A stretch of 43,929 nucleotides of DNA, taken from Geodermatophilaceae bacterium. Its GTDB lineage: Bacteria; Actinomycetota; Actinomycetes; Mycobacteriales; Geodermatophilaceae. The translations under genes and the position numbers were made by a program. Positions 8,228-16,730 of the stretch are shown piece by piece. The first letter of the stretch is position 1, and every line of letters starts with the position of its first letter. The notes below the pieces were generated by a model. That model did not search any database and was not told where the DNA came from. It saw nothing but the letters and a program-made list of their open reading frames with translations. The stretch covers positions 1 to 43,929 of the forward strand of contig JACCTY010000063.1 of the NCBI GenBank assembly GCA_013812145.1, read 5' to 3'.

Positions 8228-8478
8228 CTAGGCGGCCCGGCGCTTGACCTGGTCGAAGATCCAGCGGTAGGTTCGCTCAAACCCCTCGACCAGCGGGATC
8301 GACGGCTCCCAGCCGAAACGCTCCAGGATCAGGGTGTTGTCGCTGTTGCGACCGCGCATCTCCCAGCCGTAGCCGTCCTCCGGCTGCCATTCCTCGACCG
8401 GGACGATGTCCACCGAGCGGACCGACAGACCCTGGCTGATCAGGTCAGCGACAAGGTGCCCGCCGATGGTACGGGTAA
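8228..8478 (-). pseudogene. GDP-mannose 3,5-epimerase-like gene remnant with two internal deletions
   Basis: The minus strand encodes three pieces of an NAD-dependent epimerase joined in one open frame. They are IGGHLVADL...SVRSVD (like residues 17-43 of the intact homologue at 16727-17710), QPEDGYGWE (like 146-154) and RGRNSDNT...YRWIFDQVK (like 285-327). The NAD-binding start, the Ser-Ala-Cys active-site segment, the catalytic Lys loop and most of the substrate domain are missing, so it cannot be active. No start codon fits. The sequence differs from the intact gene at many positions, so it is not a recent copy. It follows cysQ on the same strand, 12 bp after the cysQ stop. Confidence 0.82.
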
Positions 8479-8490
8479 CGGGTGCACTCC

Positions 8491-9234
8491 TCAGCCGGCA
8501 GCAACGACAGCGGCAAGCAGCTGCGCGGCCAGCTCCGGTCGACAGATGAGCAGGTCAGGCAGGTACGGGTTCTCGTTGTTGTAGCGCAGCGGGCTGCCGT
8601 CCAGCCGGCTGGTGTGCAGTCCGGCAGCGGTGGCCACGGCGACCGGCGCGGCGGAGTCCCACTCATATTGCCCGCCGGCGTGGAGGTAGCCGTCGGCTTC
8701 ACCGCGGACGACCGCCATCGCCTTGGCACCCGCCGAACCCAGCGGGATCGTGACGCCGCCGACCTGCTCGCAGACCGAGCTGACCAGCGCCGGCGCTCGG
8801 GTGCGGCTGACGATGAGTCGGGGTGGGCCGCCGTACGCCGGCGGCAGTTCCGTCGGCTCGGCGGTGCTGAGGGTGACGCCGAGGGCCGGCAGCGCGACCG
8901 CACCCGCGACCAGCTGACCGGCCTGCCACAGCGCCACGTGCACGGCCCAGTCGGTGCGCCCGACCTCTGAGTACTCACGGGTCCCGTCCAGCGGGTCGAC
9001 GATCCACACCCGGACGGCATGCAGCCGGGCCAGGTCGTCGGCGGCTTCCTCGGACAGCACGCTGTCGTCGGGGCGGGCCTGCTGCAGGGCCGCGGCGATG
9101 GCCTCCTGTGCCCCGTGGTCGCCGGCCTTTCTCAGCACCGACGGGTCGGCGTCGGCGTGCTCGGCTCTGATCGCCAGCAGCAGCTGTCCGGCGTCGGTGG
9201 CGATGTGCGCCGCCAGCGAGTGGTCTGAAGTCAT
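8491..9234 (-). CDS. cysQ: 3'(2'),5'-bisphosphate nucleotidase
   Basis: 247 residues; the ATG at 9234 overlaps the cysN stop in ATGA. Enzymes of this inositol-monophosphatase-like family hydrolyse PAP, the product left by sulfotransferases, to AMP and phosphate, and can also act on PAPS. Metal-binding motifs are visible: SEEA near residue 68, VDPLDGTREYSE (about 85-96), and the C-terminal block EWDSAAPVAVA. The GSAGAKAMAVVRGEADGYL stretch is typical of CysQ rather than of general inositol phosphatases. Placed directly after cysDN it would relieve PAP inhibition of the sulfotransferases encoded around it. Confidence 0.93.
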   Translation of the reverse strand: MTSDHSLAAHIATDAGQLLLAIRAEHADADPSVLRKAGDHGAQEAIAAALQQARPDDSVLSEEAADDLARLHAVRVWIVDPLDGTREYSEVGRTDWAVHVALWQAGQLVAGAVALPALGVTLSTAEPTELPPAYGGPPRLIVSRTRAPALVSSVCEQVGGVTIPLGSAGAKAMAVVRGEADGYLHAGGQYEWDSAAPVAVATAAGLHTSRLDGSPLRYNNENPYLPDLLICRPELAAQLLAAVVAAG

Positions 9235-10481
9235 GAGGCTTCGGTGATCATGCCTGCCGCGACTGTCTGGTTGGTGCCCTCGTCGACGAGGATGAACCCT
9301 CCGGTGGTGCGGTTGCGGCGGTACTCGTCGACGAACAGCGGCTGGGTCATCCGCAGCGTGACCCGGCCGATGTCGTTGCGGCGCAGCGATTCCACGCCCT
9401 CCTCGCGGTGCATCGTATTGACGTCGACCCGGTAGTGCAGCGTCCGGACGACCGCCCGAGACCACCGCGTGGTGTGCTTGATCGCGTAGCGACGGCCCGG
9501 TTGCAGCGGCTGGTCGGCCATCCAGCACAGCGTCGCGTCCATGGTCTGGCTCATCGTGGGCTGGTTGTGCGGCCGGCAGATCATGTCGCCGCGGGAGATG
9601 TCCACGTCCTCGCTGAGCCGGACACACACCGACATCGGCGGGTAGGCCTCCTCCACCGGGCCGTTCGGCGTGTCGATCGCACTGATCGACGTGCCGAGAC
9701 CTGAGGGCAGTACCTCCACCTCGTCACCGACCTTGATGACACCGGCGGCCACCGTTCCGGCGTACCCCCGGTAGTCGTGATGGGAGTCCTTGCGAGGGCG
9801 GATGACGTACTGGACCGGGAAACGGACGTCGGTCAGGTTGCGGTCGGAGGCGATGTAGACCTCCTCGAGGTGGTGCAGCAGCGCGGAGCCTTCGTACCAC
9901 GGCATGTTGCCGGAGCGGGTGACCACGTTGTCACCGTTGAGTGCGGAGACCGGGACGGAGGTCAGGTCACCGATGTCCAGGCGGCTGGCGAACTGCTCGA
10001 ACTCCTCCTTGATCGAGTCGAAGACACCTTGGTCGTAGTCGACGAGGTCCATCTTGTTCACGCACAGCACGAGGTGCGGGACCCGCAGCAGGGTGGCGAG
10101 GAAGGCGTGCCGCCGGCTCTGCTCGACGATGCCGTTGCGGGCGTCGACGAGCACCAGCGCGAGGTTCGCGGTGGACGCGCCGGTCACCATGTTGCGGGTG
10201 TACTGCGGGTGCCCCGGCGTGTCGGCCAGGATGAACGCCCGCTTCGGGGTGGCGAAGTAGCGGTAGGCGACGTCGATCGTGATGCCCTGCTCGCGTTCGG
10301 CCCGCAGCCCGTCGGTGAGCAGCGCCAAGTTGGGGGCGTCCTCGCCCCGTCGACGACTGGCGTCCTCGATCGCGGCGTACTGATCCTCGAAGATGCTCTT
10401 GCTGTCGTAGAGCAAGCGGCCGATCAGCGTGCTCTTCCCGTCGTCGACGGAGCCGGCGGTGGCCAGCCGAAGGAGCTCCAT
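9231..10481 (-). CDS. cysN: sulfate adenylyltransferase subunit 1 (GTPase)
   Basis: 416 residues of an EF-Tu-like GTPase. It has GSVDDGKST (P-loop, about 10-18), DTPGH (G3), NKMD (G4) and SAL (G5), then two beta-barrel domains ending in FVDEYRRNRTTGGFILVDE. With CysD it makes APS from sulfate and ATP, GTP hydrolysis driving the reaction. There is no fused APS kinase domain, which agrees with the separate cysC at 7512. It starts 1 bp after the cysD stop and overlaps cysQ by 4 bp, so cysD, cysN and cysQ form a tight operon. Confidence 0.96.
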   Translation of the reverse strand: MELLRLATAGSVDDGKSTLIGRLLYDSKSIFEDQYAAIEDASRRRGEDAPNLALLTDGLRAEREQGITIDVAYRYFATPKRAFILADTPGHPQYTRNMVTGASTANLALVLVDARNGIVEQSRRHAFLATLLRVPHLVLCVNKMDLVDYDQGVFDSIKEEFEQFASRLDIGDLTSVPVSALNGDNVVTRSGNMPWYEGSALLHHLEEVYIASDRNLTDVRFPVQYVIRPRKDSHHDYRGYAGTVAAGVIKVGDEVEVLPSGLGTSISAIDTPNGPVEEAYPPMSVCVRLSEDVDISRGDMICRPHNQPTMSQTMDATLCWMADQPLQPGRRYAIKHTTRWSRAVVRTLHYRVDVNTMHREEGVESLRRNDIGRVTLRMTQPLFVDEYRRNRTTGGFILVDEGTNQTVAAGMITEAS

Positions 10482-10482
10482 C

Positions 10483-11397
10483 TCAGAAGTACCCTTCCCG
10501 CTTGCGGTCTTCCATCGACGCCTCGCTGGTGCGGTCGTCGGCCCGGGTGGCGCCTCGCTCGGTCAGCCGAGATGCGCTGACCTCCACGATGATGTCTGCG
10601 ACCGCGGTCGCGGTGGATTCCACCGCCCCGGTGACCGTCATGTCGCCGACCGTCCGGTAGCGCACCGTCACCGTCTCTACCTGTTCGTGCGGTCGGGGGG
10701 AGGTCCACGGGCCGACCGCCATCCACATGTCGCCACGCCGAAAGCACTGCCGCTGGTGGGCGAAGTAGATCGGCGGCAGGGGGACCTCGGCGTGCTCGAT
10801 GTAGTGCCAGACGTCGGACTCGGTCCAGTTCGACAGCGGGAAGACCCGGATGTGCTCGCCGGCGTGGTGCCGGCCGTTGTAGAGCGACCACAGCTCCGGC
10901 CGCTGAATCTTCGGGTCCCACTGGCCGAACTCGTCGCGGAAGCTGAACACCCGCTCCTTGGCCCGCGCCTTTTCCTCGTCGCGTCGCGCACCACCGAAGG
11001 CAGCGTCGAAGCGGTTCTGGGTGATGCCGAGCAGCAGCGCTTCGGTCTGCAGCTGGTTGCGCGAGGAGTGCTGCCCCGGCAGCTCGGTCACCCGCCCGGC
11101 GTCGATCGACTCCTGGACGCTGGCCACCACGAGCCGCAGCCCCAGCATGTCCACGACCCGGTCGCGGTACTCGAGCACCTCGGGAAAGTTGTGGCCGGTG
11201 TCCACGTGCATCACCGGGAACGGGATCGGCGCCGGTGTGAACGCGCGCCTGGCCAGCCAGAGCATCACCGCGGAGTCCTTGCCGCCGGAGAACAGCATCA
11301 CCGGTCGCTCGAACTCCGCCGCGACCTCGCGGATGATGTGGATGCCCTCAGCCTCCAGCGACTGCAGCTGGGAAAGCTGATATGTGGGCGTGCTCAC
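10483..11397 (-). CDS. cysD: sulfate adenylyltransferase subunit 2
   Basis: 304 residues from GTG 11397, chosen for its GGAGGA site; the open frame extends upstream only into sequence unlike the family. It is the catalytic ATP-pyrophosphatase subunit that adenylates sulfate. The PP-loop SGGKDS lies in MLFSGGKDSAVMLWLA near residue 40. Further CysD signatures are HVDTGHNFPEV, GGARRDEEKARAKER and FPLSNWTESDVW, and the characteristic C-terminal DRKREGYF. Length and ending match known CysD. It follows ugd by 29 bp, so activated sugar and activated sulfate production are probably co-expressed. Confidence 0.96.
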   Translation of the reverse strand: MSTPTYQLSQLQSLEAEGIHIIREVAAEFERPVMLFSGGKDSAVMLWLARRAFTPAPIPFPVMHVDTGHNFPEVLEYRDRVVDMLGLRLVVASVQESIDAGRVTELPGQHSSRNQLQTEALLLGITQNRFDAAFGGARRDEEKARAKERVFSFRDEFGQWDPKIQRPELWSLYNGRHHAGEHIRVFPLSNWTESDVWHYIEHAEVPLPPIYFAHQRQCFRRGDMWMAVGPWTSPRPHEQVETVTVRYRTVGDMTVTGAVESTATAVADIIVEVSASRLTERGATRADDRTSEASMEDRKREGYF

Positions 11398-11426
11398 GTG
11401 TGTGTTCCTCCGGATCGAATGACTTG

Positions 11427-12743
11427 TCAGCGACGGCCGAGGGCCCGGTAGCTCCAGCCGCTGGCGCGCCACCGGTCCGCGTCCAGGGCGTTGCGGCCGT
11501 CGAGAATACGCCGCTCGCGGACCACGCCTTCCAGCACGGCCGGATCCAGCGTCCGGAACTCCGACCACTCGGTCAGATGCAGGATCAGGTCGGCTTCGGT
11601 CGCGGCCGCGACCGCGCTGTCAGCGTAGGTGAGCTGAGGGTAGCTGCGCCGGGCATTGGCCATGGCCTCGGGGTCGTAGACGACGACCCGGGCGCCGCGT
11701 GACTGCAGCGTCGTCGCCACGTCCAGCGCGGGTGAGTCGCGGATGTCGTCGGAGTTCGGCTTGAACGCCGCACCCCACACGGCGACGTGCGCGCCGGCGG
11801 TCGAGCCGCCCAGCTCCTCCACCGCCAGGTCCACGGTGCGGGCCCGCCGACGCATATTGATCGCGTCCACCTCGCGCAGGAAAGCCACCGCCTGTACGAC
11901 GCCCAACTCCTCCGCGCGAGCCATGAACGCCCGGATGTCCTTGGGCAGGCAGCCGCCACCGAAGCCGAGGCCCGGGTGCAGGAAGCGGCGCCCGATCCGG
12001 TCGTCGTGTCCGAGCGCCTCGGCGAGCATGCTGACGTCGGCGCCGGTCGTTTCGCACACCTCGGCCATCGCGTTGATGAAGGAGATCTTCGTGGCCAGAA
12101 AGGAGTTCGCGGCGACCTTCACCAGCTCCGCCGTCGCGAAGTCCGTGACGACGACGGGGCAGCTCGCCTCGATGATCGGCGCATAGATCTCGCGCAGCTG
12201 CTGCTCGGCGCTCGCGCTGTCCACGCCGAAGACGAGCCGGTCCGGTCGCAGCGTGTCCTGTACGGCGTACCCCTCGCGCAGGAACTCCGGATTCCAGGCC
12301 AGCTCCACATCCGTACCCGCCGGCGACTCCTCGTGCAGGCGGCCGGCCAGGCGCACCGCCGTACCGGCTGGCACCGTCGACTTGCCGACCACCAGGCTGG
12401 GCCGGTCGAGCTCGCGGGCCAGCGAGCCGATGGACTCCTCCACGTAGCGCAGGTCGGCGGCATCCGAGCCGTACTGCTGGGGGGTGCCCACGCAGACGAA
12501 ATGCACGTCGGCGTTCGCGGCTACCTCTTCATACGACGTGGTGAACGTCAGCCGGCCGCCGGCAAGGCCACGTTGCAGCAGCTGCTCGAGCTCCGGTTCG
12601 AAGAATGGCACCTCGCCGGCTTGAAGCCGGTCGATCTTCTCCTTGTCGACGTCCAGCCCGGTGACCTGATGGCCCAGCTCAGCCATCCCGGCCGCGTGCG
12701 TCGCCCCGAGATAGCCGGTGCCGATGACACTCAGCCGGGTCAC
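11427..12743 (-). CDS. ugd: UDP-glucose 6-dehydrogenase
   Basis: 438 residues from GTG 12743 with a GAGG site 7 bp upstream. It oxidises UDP-glucose to UDP-glucuronate in two NAD-dependent steps. The Rossmann motif GTGYLG (8-13), VCVGTPQ (83-89), STVPAGT (122-128), NPEFLREG (151-158) and the catalytic cysteine in GFGGGCLPKD (Cys265) are all present, followed by the C-terminal domain with FKPNSDDIRDSP. GDP-mannose dehydrogenase is the main alternative, but the neighbouring UDP-xylose synthase favours UDP-glucose. It lies 61 bp after that gene in the same direction. Confidence 0.92.
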   Translation of the reverse strand: MTRLSVIGTGYLGATHAAGMAELGHQVTGLDVDKEKIDRLQAGEVPFFEPELEQLLQRGLAGGRLTFTTSYEEVAANADVHFVCVGTPQQYGSDAADLRYVEESIGSLARELDRPSLVVGKSTVPAGTAVRLAGRLHEESPAGTDVELAWNPEFLREGYAVQDTLRPDRLVFGVDSASAEQQLREIYAPIIEASCPVVVTDFATAELVKVAANSFLATKISFINAMAEVCETTGADVSMLAEALGHDDRIGRRFLHPGLGFGGGCLPKDIRAFMARAEELGVVQAVAFLREVDAINMRRRARTVDLAVEELGGSTAGAHVAVWGAAFKPNSDDIRDSPALDVATTLQSRGARVVVYDPEAMANARRSYPQLTYADSAVAAATEADLILHLTEWSEFRTLDPAVLEGVVRERRILDGRNALDADRWRASGWSYRALGRR

Positions 12744-12804
12744 GCGGACACCTCGCTTCGCTCGGCGCGGTCGTGACACAACATGGTTCGCTCGCTCCAC
12801 TCGC

Positions 12805-13797
12805 TCACGGGTGGTTCACCAGGTCTTCGGCGAGCGGCTCGCCGGCGATCTCGGTGATGTCGGGATGTTCGCGGAACCAGGCGATGGTCTGCTTGAGCGC
12901 CTCCTCGATCGGGACTTGCGGCGACCAACCCAGCAGCCGCTGGGCCTGCGTGATATCGGGCTGGCGGATCTCCGGGTCGTCCTGCGGGCGGGGGACGAAC
13001 GTGATCGAGGACTTCGAGCCGGACAGGTCACGGATCCACTTGGCCAGGTCCAGGACCGATATCTCGTGCGGGTTGCCGATGTTGACCGGTCCGGGTAGGT
13101 CGGAGCGGAGCAGCGCGAGGATGCCCTCGACCAGGTCGTCGACGTAGCAGATGGAGCGGGTCTGGGAGCCGTCGCCGGCGACCGTCAGCGGCTCACCGTG
13201 CAGCGCCTGCCGCACGAACGTCGGGATGGCCCGACCGTCGTTGGGCCGCATCCGCGGGCCGAAGGTGTTGAAGATGCGCACGATCGCGGTGTCCACCCCG
13301 TGGGCACGCCGGTAGGCCATGGTCAGGGCCTCGGCGAAGCGCTTCGCCTCGTCGTACACCCCGCGTGGCCCGACCGGGTTCACGTTGCCCCAGTAGGTCT
13401 CCGGTTGCGGATGCACCTGCGGGTCACCGTACGTCTCGGAGGTGGAGGCGAGCAGGAAGCGGGCGCCCTTCTCCTTGGCCAGACCCAGCGCATGGAGGGT
13501 GCCGATCGAACCCACCTTCATGGTCGCGATCGGCAGCTGGAGGTAGTCGATCGGCGAGGCCGGCGAGGCGAAGTGCAAGACGGCGTCGACCGGACCTGCG
13601 ACGTGGACGTAGTCGGTGATGTCGGCGCGCAGCAGCCGGAAGCCGTCCTGACCGAGCAGGTGCTGAACGTTGACCGGTCCGCCGGTCAGAAAATTGTCCA
13701 GTGCAAGAACCTCCCACCCGCTGTCCAGCAGCCGCTCGCACAGATGCGAGCCGAGGAAACCGGCACCGCCGGTGACGACGGCCCTGCCCACACTCAT
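12805..13797 (-). CDS. UDP-glucuronate decarboxylase (UDP-xylose synthase)
   Basis: 330 residues from ATG 13797 with a GGAG site 9 bp upstream. An extended short-chain dehydrogenase: Rossmann motif [10 protein letters not shown] (10-19), HFASPASP (75-82), active-site [10 protein letters not shown] (117-126) and the catalytic pair YDEAK (Tyr148, Lys152). The blocks [26 protein letters not shown] and [17 protein letters not shown] are those of UDP-glucuronate decarboxylases, which convert UDP-GlcA to UDP-xylose. The adjacent ugd would supply its substrate. It leads the uxs-ugd-cysD-cysN-cysQ unit. A related UDP-sugar epimerase is possible but fits less well. Confidence 0.87.
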   Translation of the reverse strand: MSVGRAVVTGGAGFLGSHLCERLLDSGWEVLALDNFLTGGPVNVQHLLGQDGFRLLRADITDYVHVAGPVDAVLHFASPASPIDYLQLPIATMKVGSIGTLHALGLAKEKGARFLLASTSETYGDPQVHPQPETYWGNVNPVGPRGVYDEAKRFAEALTMAYRRAHGVDTAIVRIFNTFGPRMRPNDGRAIPTFVRQALHGEPLTVAGDGSQTRSICYVDDLVEGILALLRSDLPGPVNIGNPHEISVLDLAKWIRDLSGSKSSITFVPRPQDDPEIRQPDITQAQRLLGWSPQVPIEEALKQTIAWFREHPDITEIAGEPLAEDLVNHP

Positions 13798-13983
13798 ATG
13801 TTCACTCCGCTGACTAGGAATAATTTGCCGGGTCAGCCTACGGTGCAGGAGCCCGCTACACATACCAGCCGGTGTACGTAGGGTGGCGAAAAAGGTCAAT
13901 CTCCGTCACCTTCTGGTGACAGAGCGGCAGCTCACCCGCTACCCTGCCCCGGGGCCGCGTAATTCGGGAGGTGCTCGGCACAT
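13798..13983. promoter_or_regulatory. divergent control region of the sugar-sulfate operon and the PGT gene
   Basis: This 186-bp gap separates the leftward UDP-xylose synthase unit from the rightward glycosylphosphotransferase. It contains a perfect inverted repeat GTCACC-TTCT-GGTGAC at 13905-13920. GTGACA (13916-13921) and TACCCT (13940-13945), 18 bp apart, form a plausible -35/-10 pair for the rightward gene. The repeat overlaps that -35, as an operator would. No clear leftward promoter was found. Confidence 0.4.
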
Positions 13984-15471
13984 ATGTCACAGGTCCACCT
14001 CGGACCGCGGGCGCCTTCATCATCACCATCCGGAGAAGCAGCTCCTCAGTTCGAGGAACCCGGCTCGGCTTCGCGCCCGCGCTGGCAATTGCGGCACTCA
14101 CTCACCCTCGTGGTTCTCGACGCCGCCGTGATCGCCTTTGCCCTTGCCCTGGCGATCGTCAGCCGCTTTGGTGAGATCGGCGCTAAACAGGGCAAATATC
14201 TGTATCTGGAGATAGCTGCCGTATACGGCATCGGCTGGATCGCGACCCTGGCCGCATCCGGAGCGTACGAGAGCCGCTTCTTCGGCTCCGGCCCGGAGGA
14301 GTACAAGCGCGTCATCGCAGCGTCGATTCGTACCCTCGTGCTTGTGGCCTTCGGCCTGTACGTCGTCAAGCTGGACGCTGCCCGCGTATTCGTCGGTGGT
14401 GCGTTCGTGCTCGGCTTGATGATGGTGCTCGTCGGGCGTTACCTCGCCCGGCTCTGGTTGGTCCGCCAGCGATATCAGGGCCGACTGACCCACCGACTGC
14501 TGGCTGTGGGCGCACCGTCGTCTATCGAAGGGCTGGTCAAAGAGCTTACCGACCAGCCGCATGCCGGGCTGACGATCATCGGAGCCTGTACACCGGGTGT
14601 CGATGATGACACCACCGTCTCAGGGATCCAGCGGATCGGCACTCTCGACAACGTGGCCGCCGTCGCGCAGGCGATGCAGGTCGACGCGGTCATCGTCACG
14701 AGCGCCGCGACCATCAACCCGCGGGTCATCCGGGAGATCGCGTGGAGCCTCGAGGGTCTCAGCGTCGACCTGATCATCGCGCCGGCGCTGAGCGGCGTCG
14801 CCGGACCGCGGATCACGATGCGCCCGATCGGTGGCCTCGCGCTGCTGCACGTCGACGAGCCGTCGTTCACCGGTGCCCGACGGGCGATGAAGACCGGCAT
14901 CGACTGGATGGGTGCCGCAATGGGACTGTTCGTGCTGTTCCCGGTGCTGCTTGCGATCGGACTGACGATCCGGCTGACGGACAACGGCCCTGCCCTGTAC
15001 CGGCAGACTCGGATCGGCCAGGCGGGGCGGGAGTTCCGCGTCTTCAAGTTCCGGACCATGTACACCGACGCCGACCACCGGCTGGCCGAGTTGCTGGACC
15101 GCAACGAGGGCGACGGGCTGTTGTTCAAGATCAAGGACGACCCACGGGTCACGCCTGTGGGCAGGTGGCTGCGAAGAGTGTCACTGGATGAACTGCCACA
15201 GCTGCTGAATGTTCTGCTCGGCCACATGTCGCTGGTCGGGCCTCGACCGCTGCCGGTCATGGACACAGCCTTTCAGGGTCACGTCCGCCGTCGCCTGCTC
15301 GTCAAGCCGGGTATTACCGGTCTCTGGCAGATCAGCGGGCGTTCCAACGTGTCCTGGGATGAGGCGGTCCGGCTGGACCTGCACTATGTCGAGAACTGGT
15401 CCATCGCCCTCGACCTCACGATTCTGGCCAAGACGGTCGCCGCGGTCGCACGGCGCGACGGCGCCTACTGA
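13984..15471 (+). CDS. polyprenyl-phosphate glycosylphosphotransferase (initiating PGT)
   Basis: 495 residues; ATG 13984 with a GGGAGG site 12 bp upstream. The N-terminal half has four predicted membrane helices (about 42-60, 77-92, 112-128 and 138-153) and a Rossmann-like soluble domain (about 170-260). A membrane hairpin (about 311-330) then leads to the bacterial sugar transferase domain, with FKFRTMYTDAD (355-365), SLDELPQLLNVL (400-411), MSLVGPRPLP (415-424) and PGITGLWQISGRS (442-454). This is the WbaP/CpsE architecture. The enzyme transfers a sugar phosphate from a nucleotide sugar to undecaprenyl phosphate, starting the repeat unit. Which sugar is used cannot be told. It is convergent with the next gene. 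Confidence 0.94.
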   Translation: MSQVHLGPRAPSSSPSGEAAPQFEEPGSASRPRWQLRHSLTLVVLDAAVIAFALALAIVSRFGEIGAKQGKYLYLEIAAVYGIGWIATLAASGAYESRFFGSGPEEYKRVIAASIRTLVLVAFGLYVVKLDAARVFVGGAFVLGLMMVLVGRYLARLWLVRQRYQGRLTHRLLAVGAPSSIEGLVKELTDQPHAGLTIIGACTPGVDDDTTVSGIQRIGTLDNVAAVAQAMQVDAVIVTSAATINPRVIREIAWSLEGLSVDLIIAPALSGVAGPRITMRPIGGLALLHVDEPSFTGARRAMKTGIDWMGAAMGLFVLFPVLLAIGLTIRLTDNGPALYRQTRIGQAGREFRVFKFRTMYTDADHRLAELLDRNEGDGLLFKIKDDPRVTPVGRWLRRVSLDELPQLLNVLLGHMSLVGPRPLPVMDTAFQGHVRRRLLVKPGITGLWQISGRSNVSWDEAVRLDLHYVENWSIALDLTILAKTVAAVARRDGAY

Positions 15472-15500
15472 GAGACTAGGAGCGGCGCTACGGCGGCCAC

Positions 15501-16730
15501 CTAAGCCGCTACGCTGCCCGGCTTGACGGCAACCGATAGCAGTAGCGCCTCGAAGCGGGCCACCGTCTGGTCGGGGGAGAACTCCGTCTCGGCCAGGGCG
15601 CGAGCCGCCGCGCCGAGGGCTTCGAGCCGATCCGGGTCGGCCCACACGGAGATCACCCAGCTGGCGGCCGCGTCGATCGAGGCCTCGACCGGCGCGAATA
15701 CGGCGCTGCCGGCCCGCTCGAGCAGGTCCGCGGCGGCGTTCGACTGCGGCAGCAAGCCCACGATGGGCCGCCCGGCACACAGATAGGACAATGCTTTAGA
15801 CGGGACCGAGAACGCGCTGGCGTCCGGCTCGAGCAGGACGACGAGGACGTCACCGGACGCCAGCACCTCGGGTAGTCGCTGGTAGGGCTGGAACGGCAGC
15901 AGCACGATCGGCACACCGCGGGCGCTTGCCTCGGCTCGAAGCACGTTGACTGCTGGCCCCTCGTTGACGGCGACCAGCCGAACGGCGCTGCCCCGCTCCT
16001 GGATCCGGGCTGCCAGCGAGACCAGCAACGTGGGGTTGTGCTTGAGCCCCAGCGTGCCGGAGTACAGCAAGGTCAACCCGCTGTCGATGCCGTGCTCGGC
16101 GGCCCAGGTGTTGTTGCGCTCCTTGGGGACGATCTCATCCACCGGCGCCCAGTTGGTGATCACCGTCGTCTTGTCCAGCGTGCCCCATTCCTCGTGCACG
16201 GCTCGGAAGGCGTCGGCGATGACGACGACGTGCGTGGCTCGGCGGGCGCACCACGCCTCCACGGCCCCGATCATCCGCGCGGCCAACCGGAGCACGCTCG
16301 AGCCCCGCTGGGCGGCGAAGCTGCCGGCGGCGGAGGCGTAGACATCCTGATGCCAGAGCACCCAGGGTGTGCTGCTCACCGCGAACCACAGCACGGCCAC
16401 GAACAGCGTCGGGATCGGCGTGTTCGCGATGAGCACGACGTCGGGCCGGTGCCGACGGAACAGCCGCGCCAGCTCGCCGCCGAGCCGGAGTTCCTGCAGG
16501 AATCGGCGTACGAAGCTGTACTTCGCAATGCTGCTCCCCGCCCCGATCGAGGTGAATCGCACGGTGTCACCTGGCGAGGCCGCGAGCGCGCCCTTCCCGG
16601 ACTGGTAGGCCTCGCAGTGCCCGTGCAGGACGTGGTGGCCCCGCTTGGCCAGAAGGCGGCTCAGTTGCGCCTGAAACGGATGTCCGGAGTTGTCATAGAC
16701 GAAGATCTTCAGGGGAACGGGCGTAGTCAC
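15501..16730 (-). CDS. glycosyltransferase, GT-B fold (GT4-like)
   Basis: 409 residues from GTG 16730, whose first bases overlap the stop of the epimerase gene (GTGA). A two-Rossmann GT-B enzyme: the N-terminal domain begins KIFVYDNSGHPF and contains LWHQDVYA; the C-terminal domain has YSGTLGLKHNP and the donor-binding block SKALSYLCAGRPIVGLLPQ, resembling WcaI-like members. No membrane segment is convincing apart from a hydrophobic patch near residue 110-120. It would add one sugar of the repeat unit at the inner face of the membrane. Coupling to the epimerase suggests it may use the GDP-sugar made by that enzyme. Confidence 0.88.
   Translation of the reverse strand: MTTPVPLKIFVYDNSGHPFQAQLSRLLAKRGHHVLHGHCEAYQSGKGALAASPGDTVRFTSIGAGSSIAKYSFVRRFLQELRLGGELARLFRRHRPDVVLIANTPIPTLFVAVLWFAVSSTPWVLWHQDVYASAAGSFAAQRGSSVLRLAARMIGAVEAWCARRATHVVVIADAFRAVHEEWGTLDKTTVITNWAPVDEIVPKERNNTWAAEHGIDSGLTLLYSGTLGLKHNPTLLVSLAARIQERGSAVRLVAVNEGPAVNVLRAEASARGVPIVLLPFQPYQRLPEVLASGDVLVVLLEPDASAFSVPSKALSYLCAGRPIVGLLPQSNAAADLLERAGSAVFAPVEASIDAAASWVISVWADPDRLEALGAAARALAETEFSPDQTVARFEALLLSVAVKPGSVAA

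Noticed and set aside
8228-8413. 61-residue open frame as a small gene
   Set aside because: It is only the end of the epimerase remnant; homologous sequence continues upstream of its ATG in the same frame.
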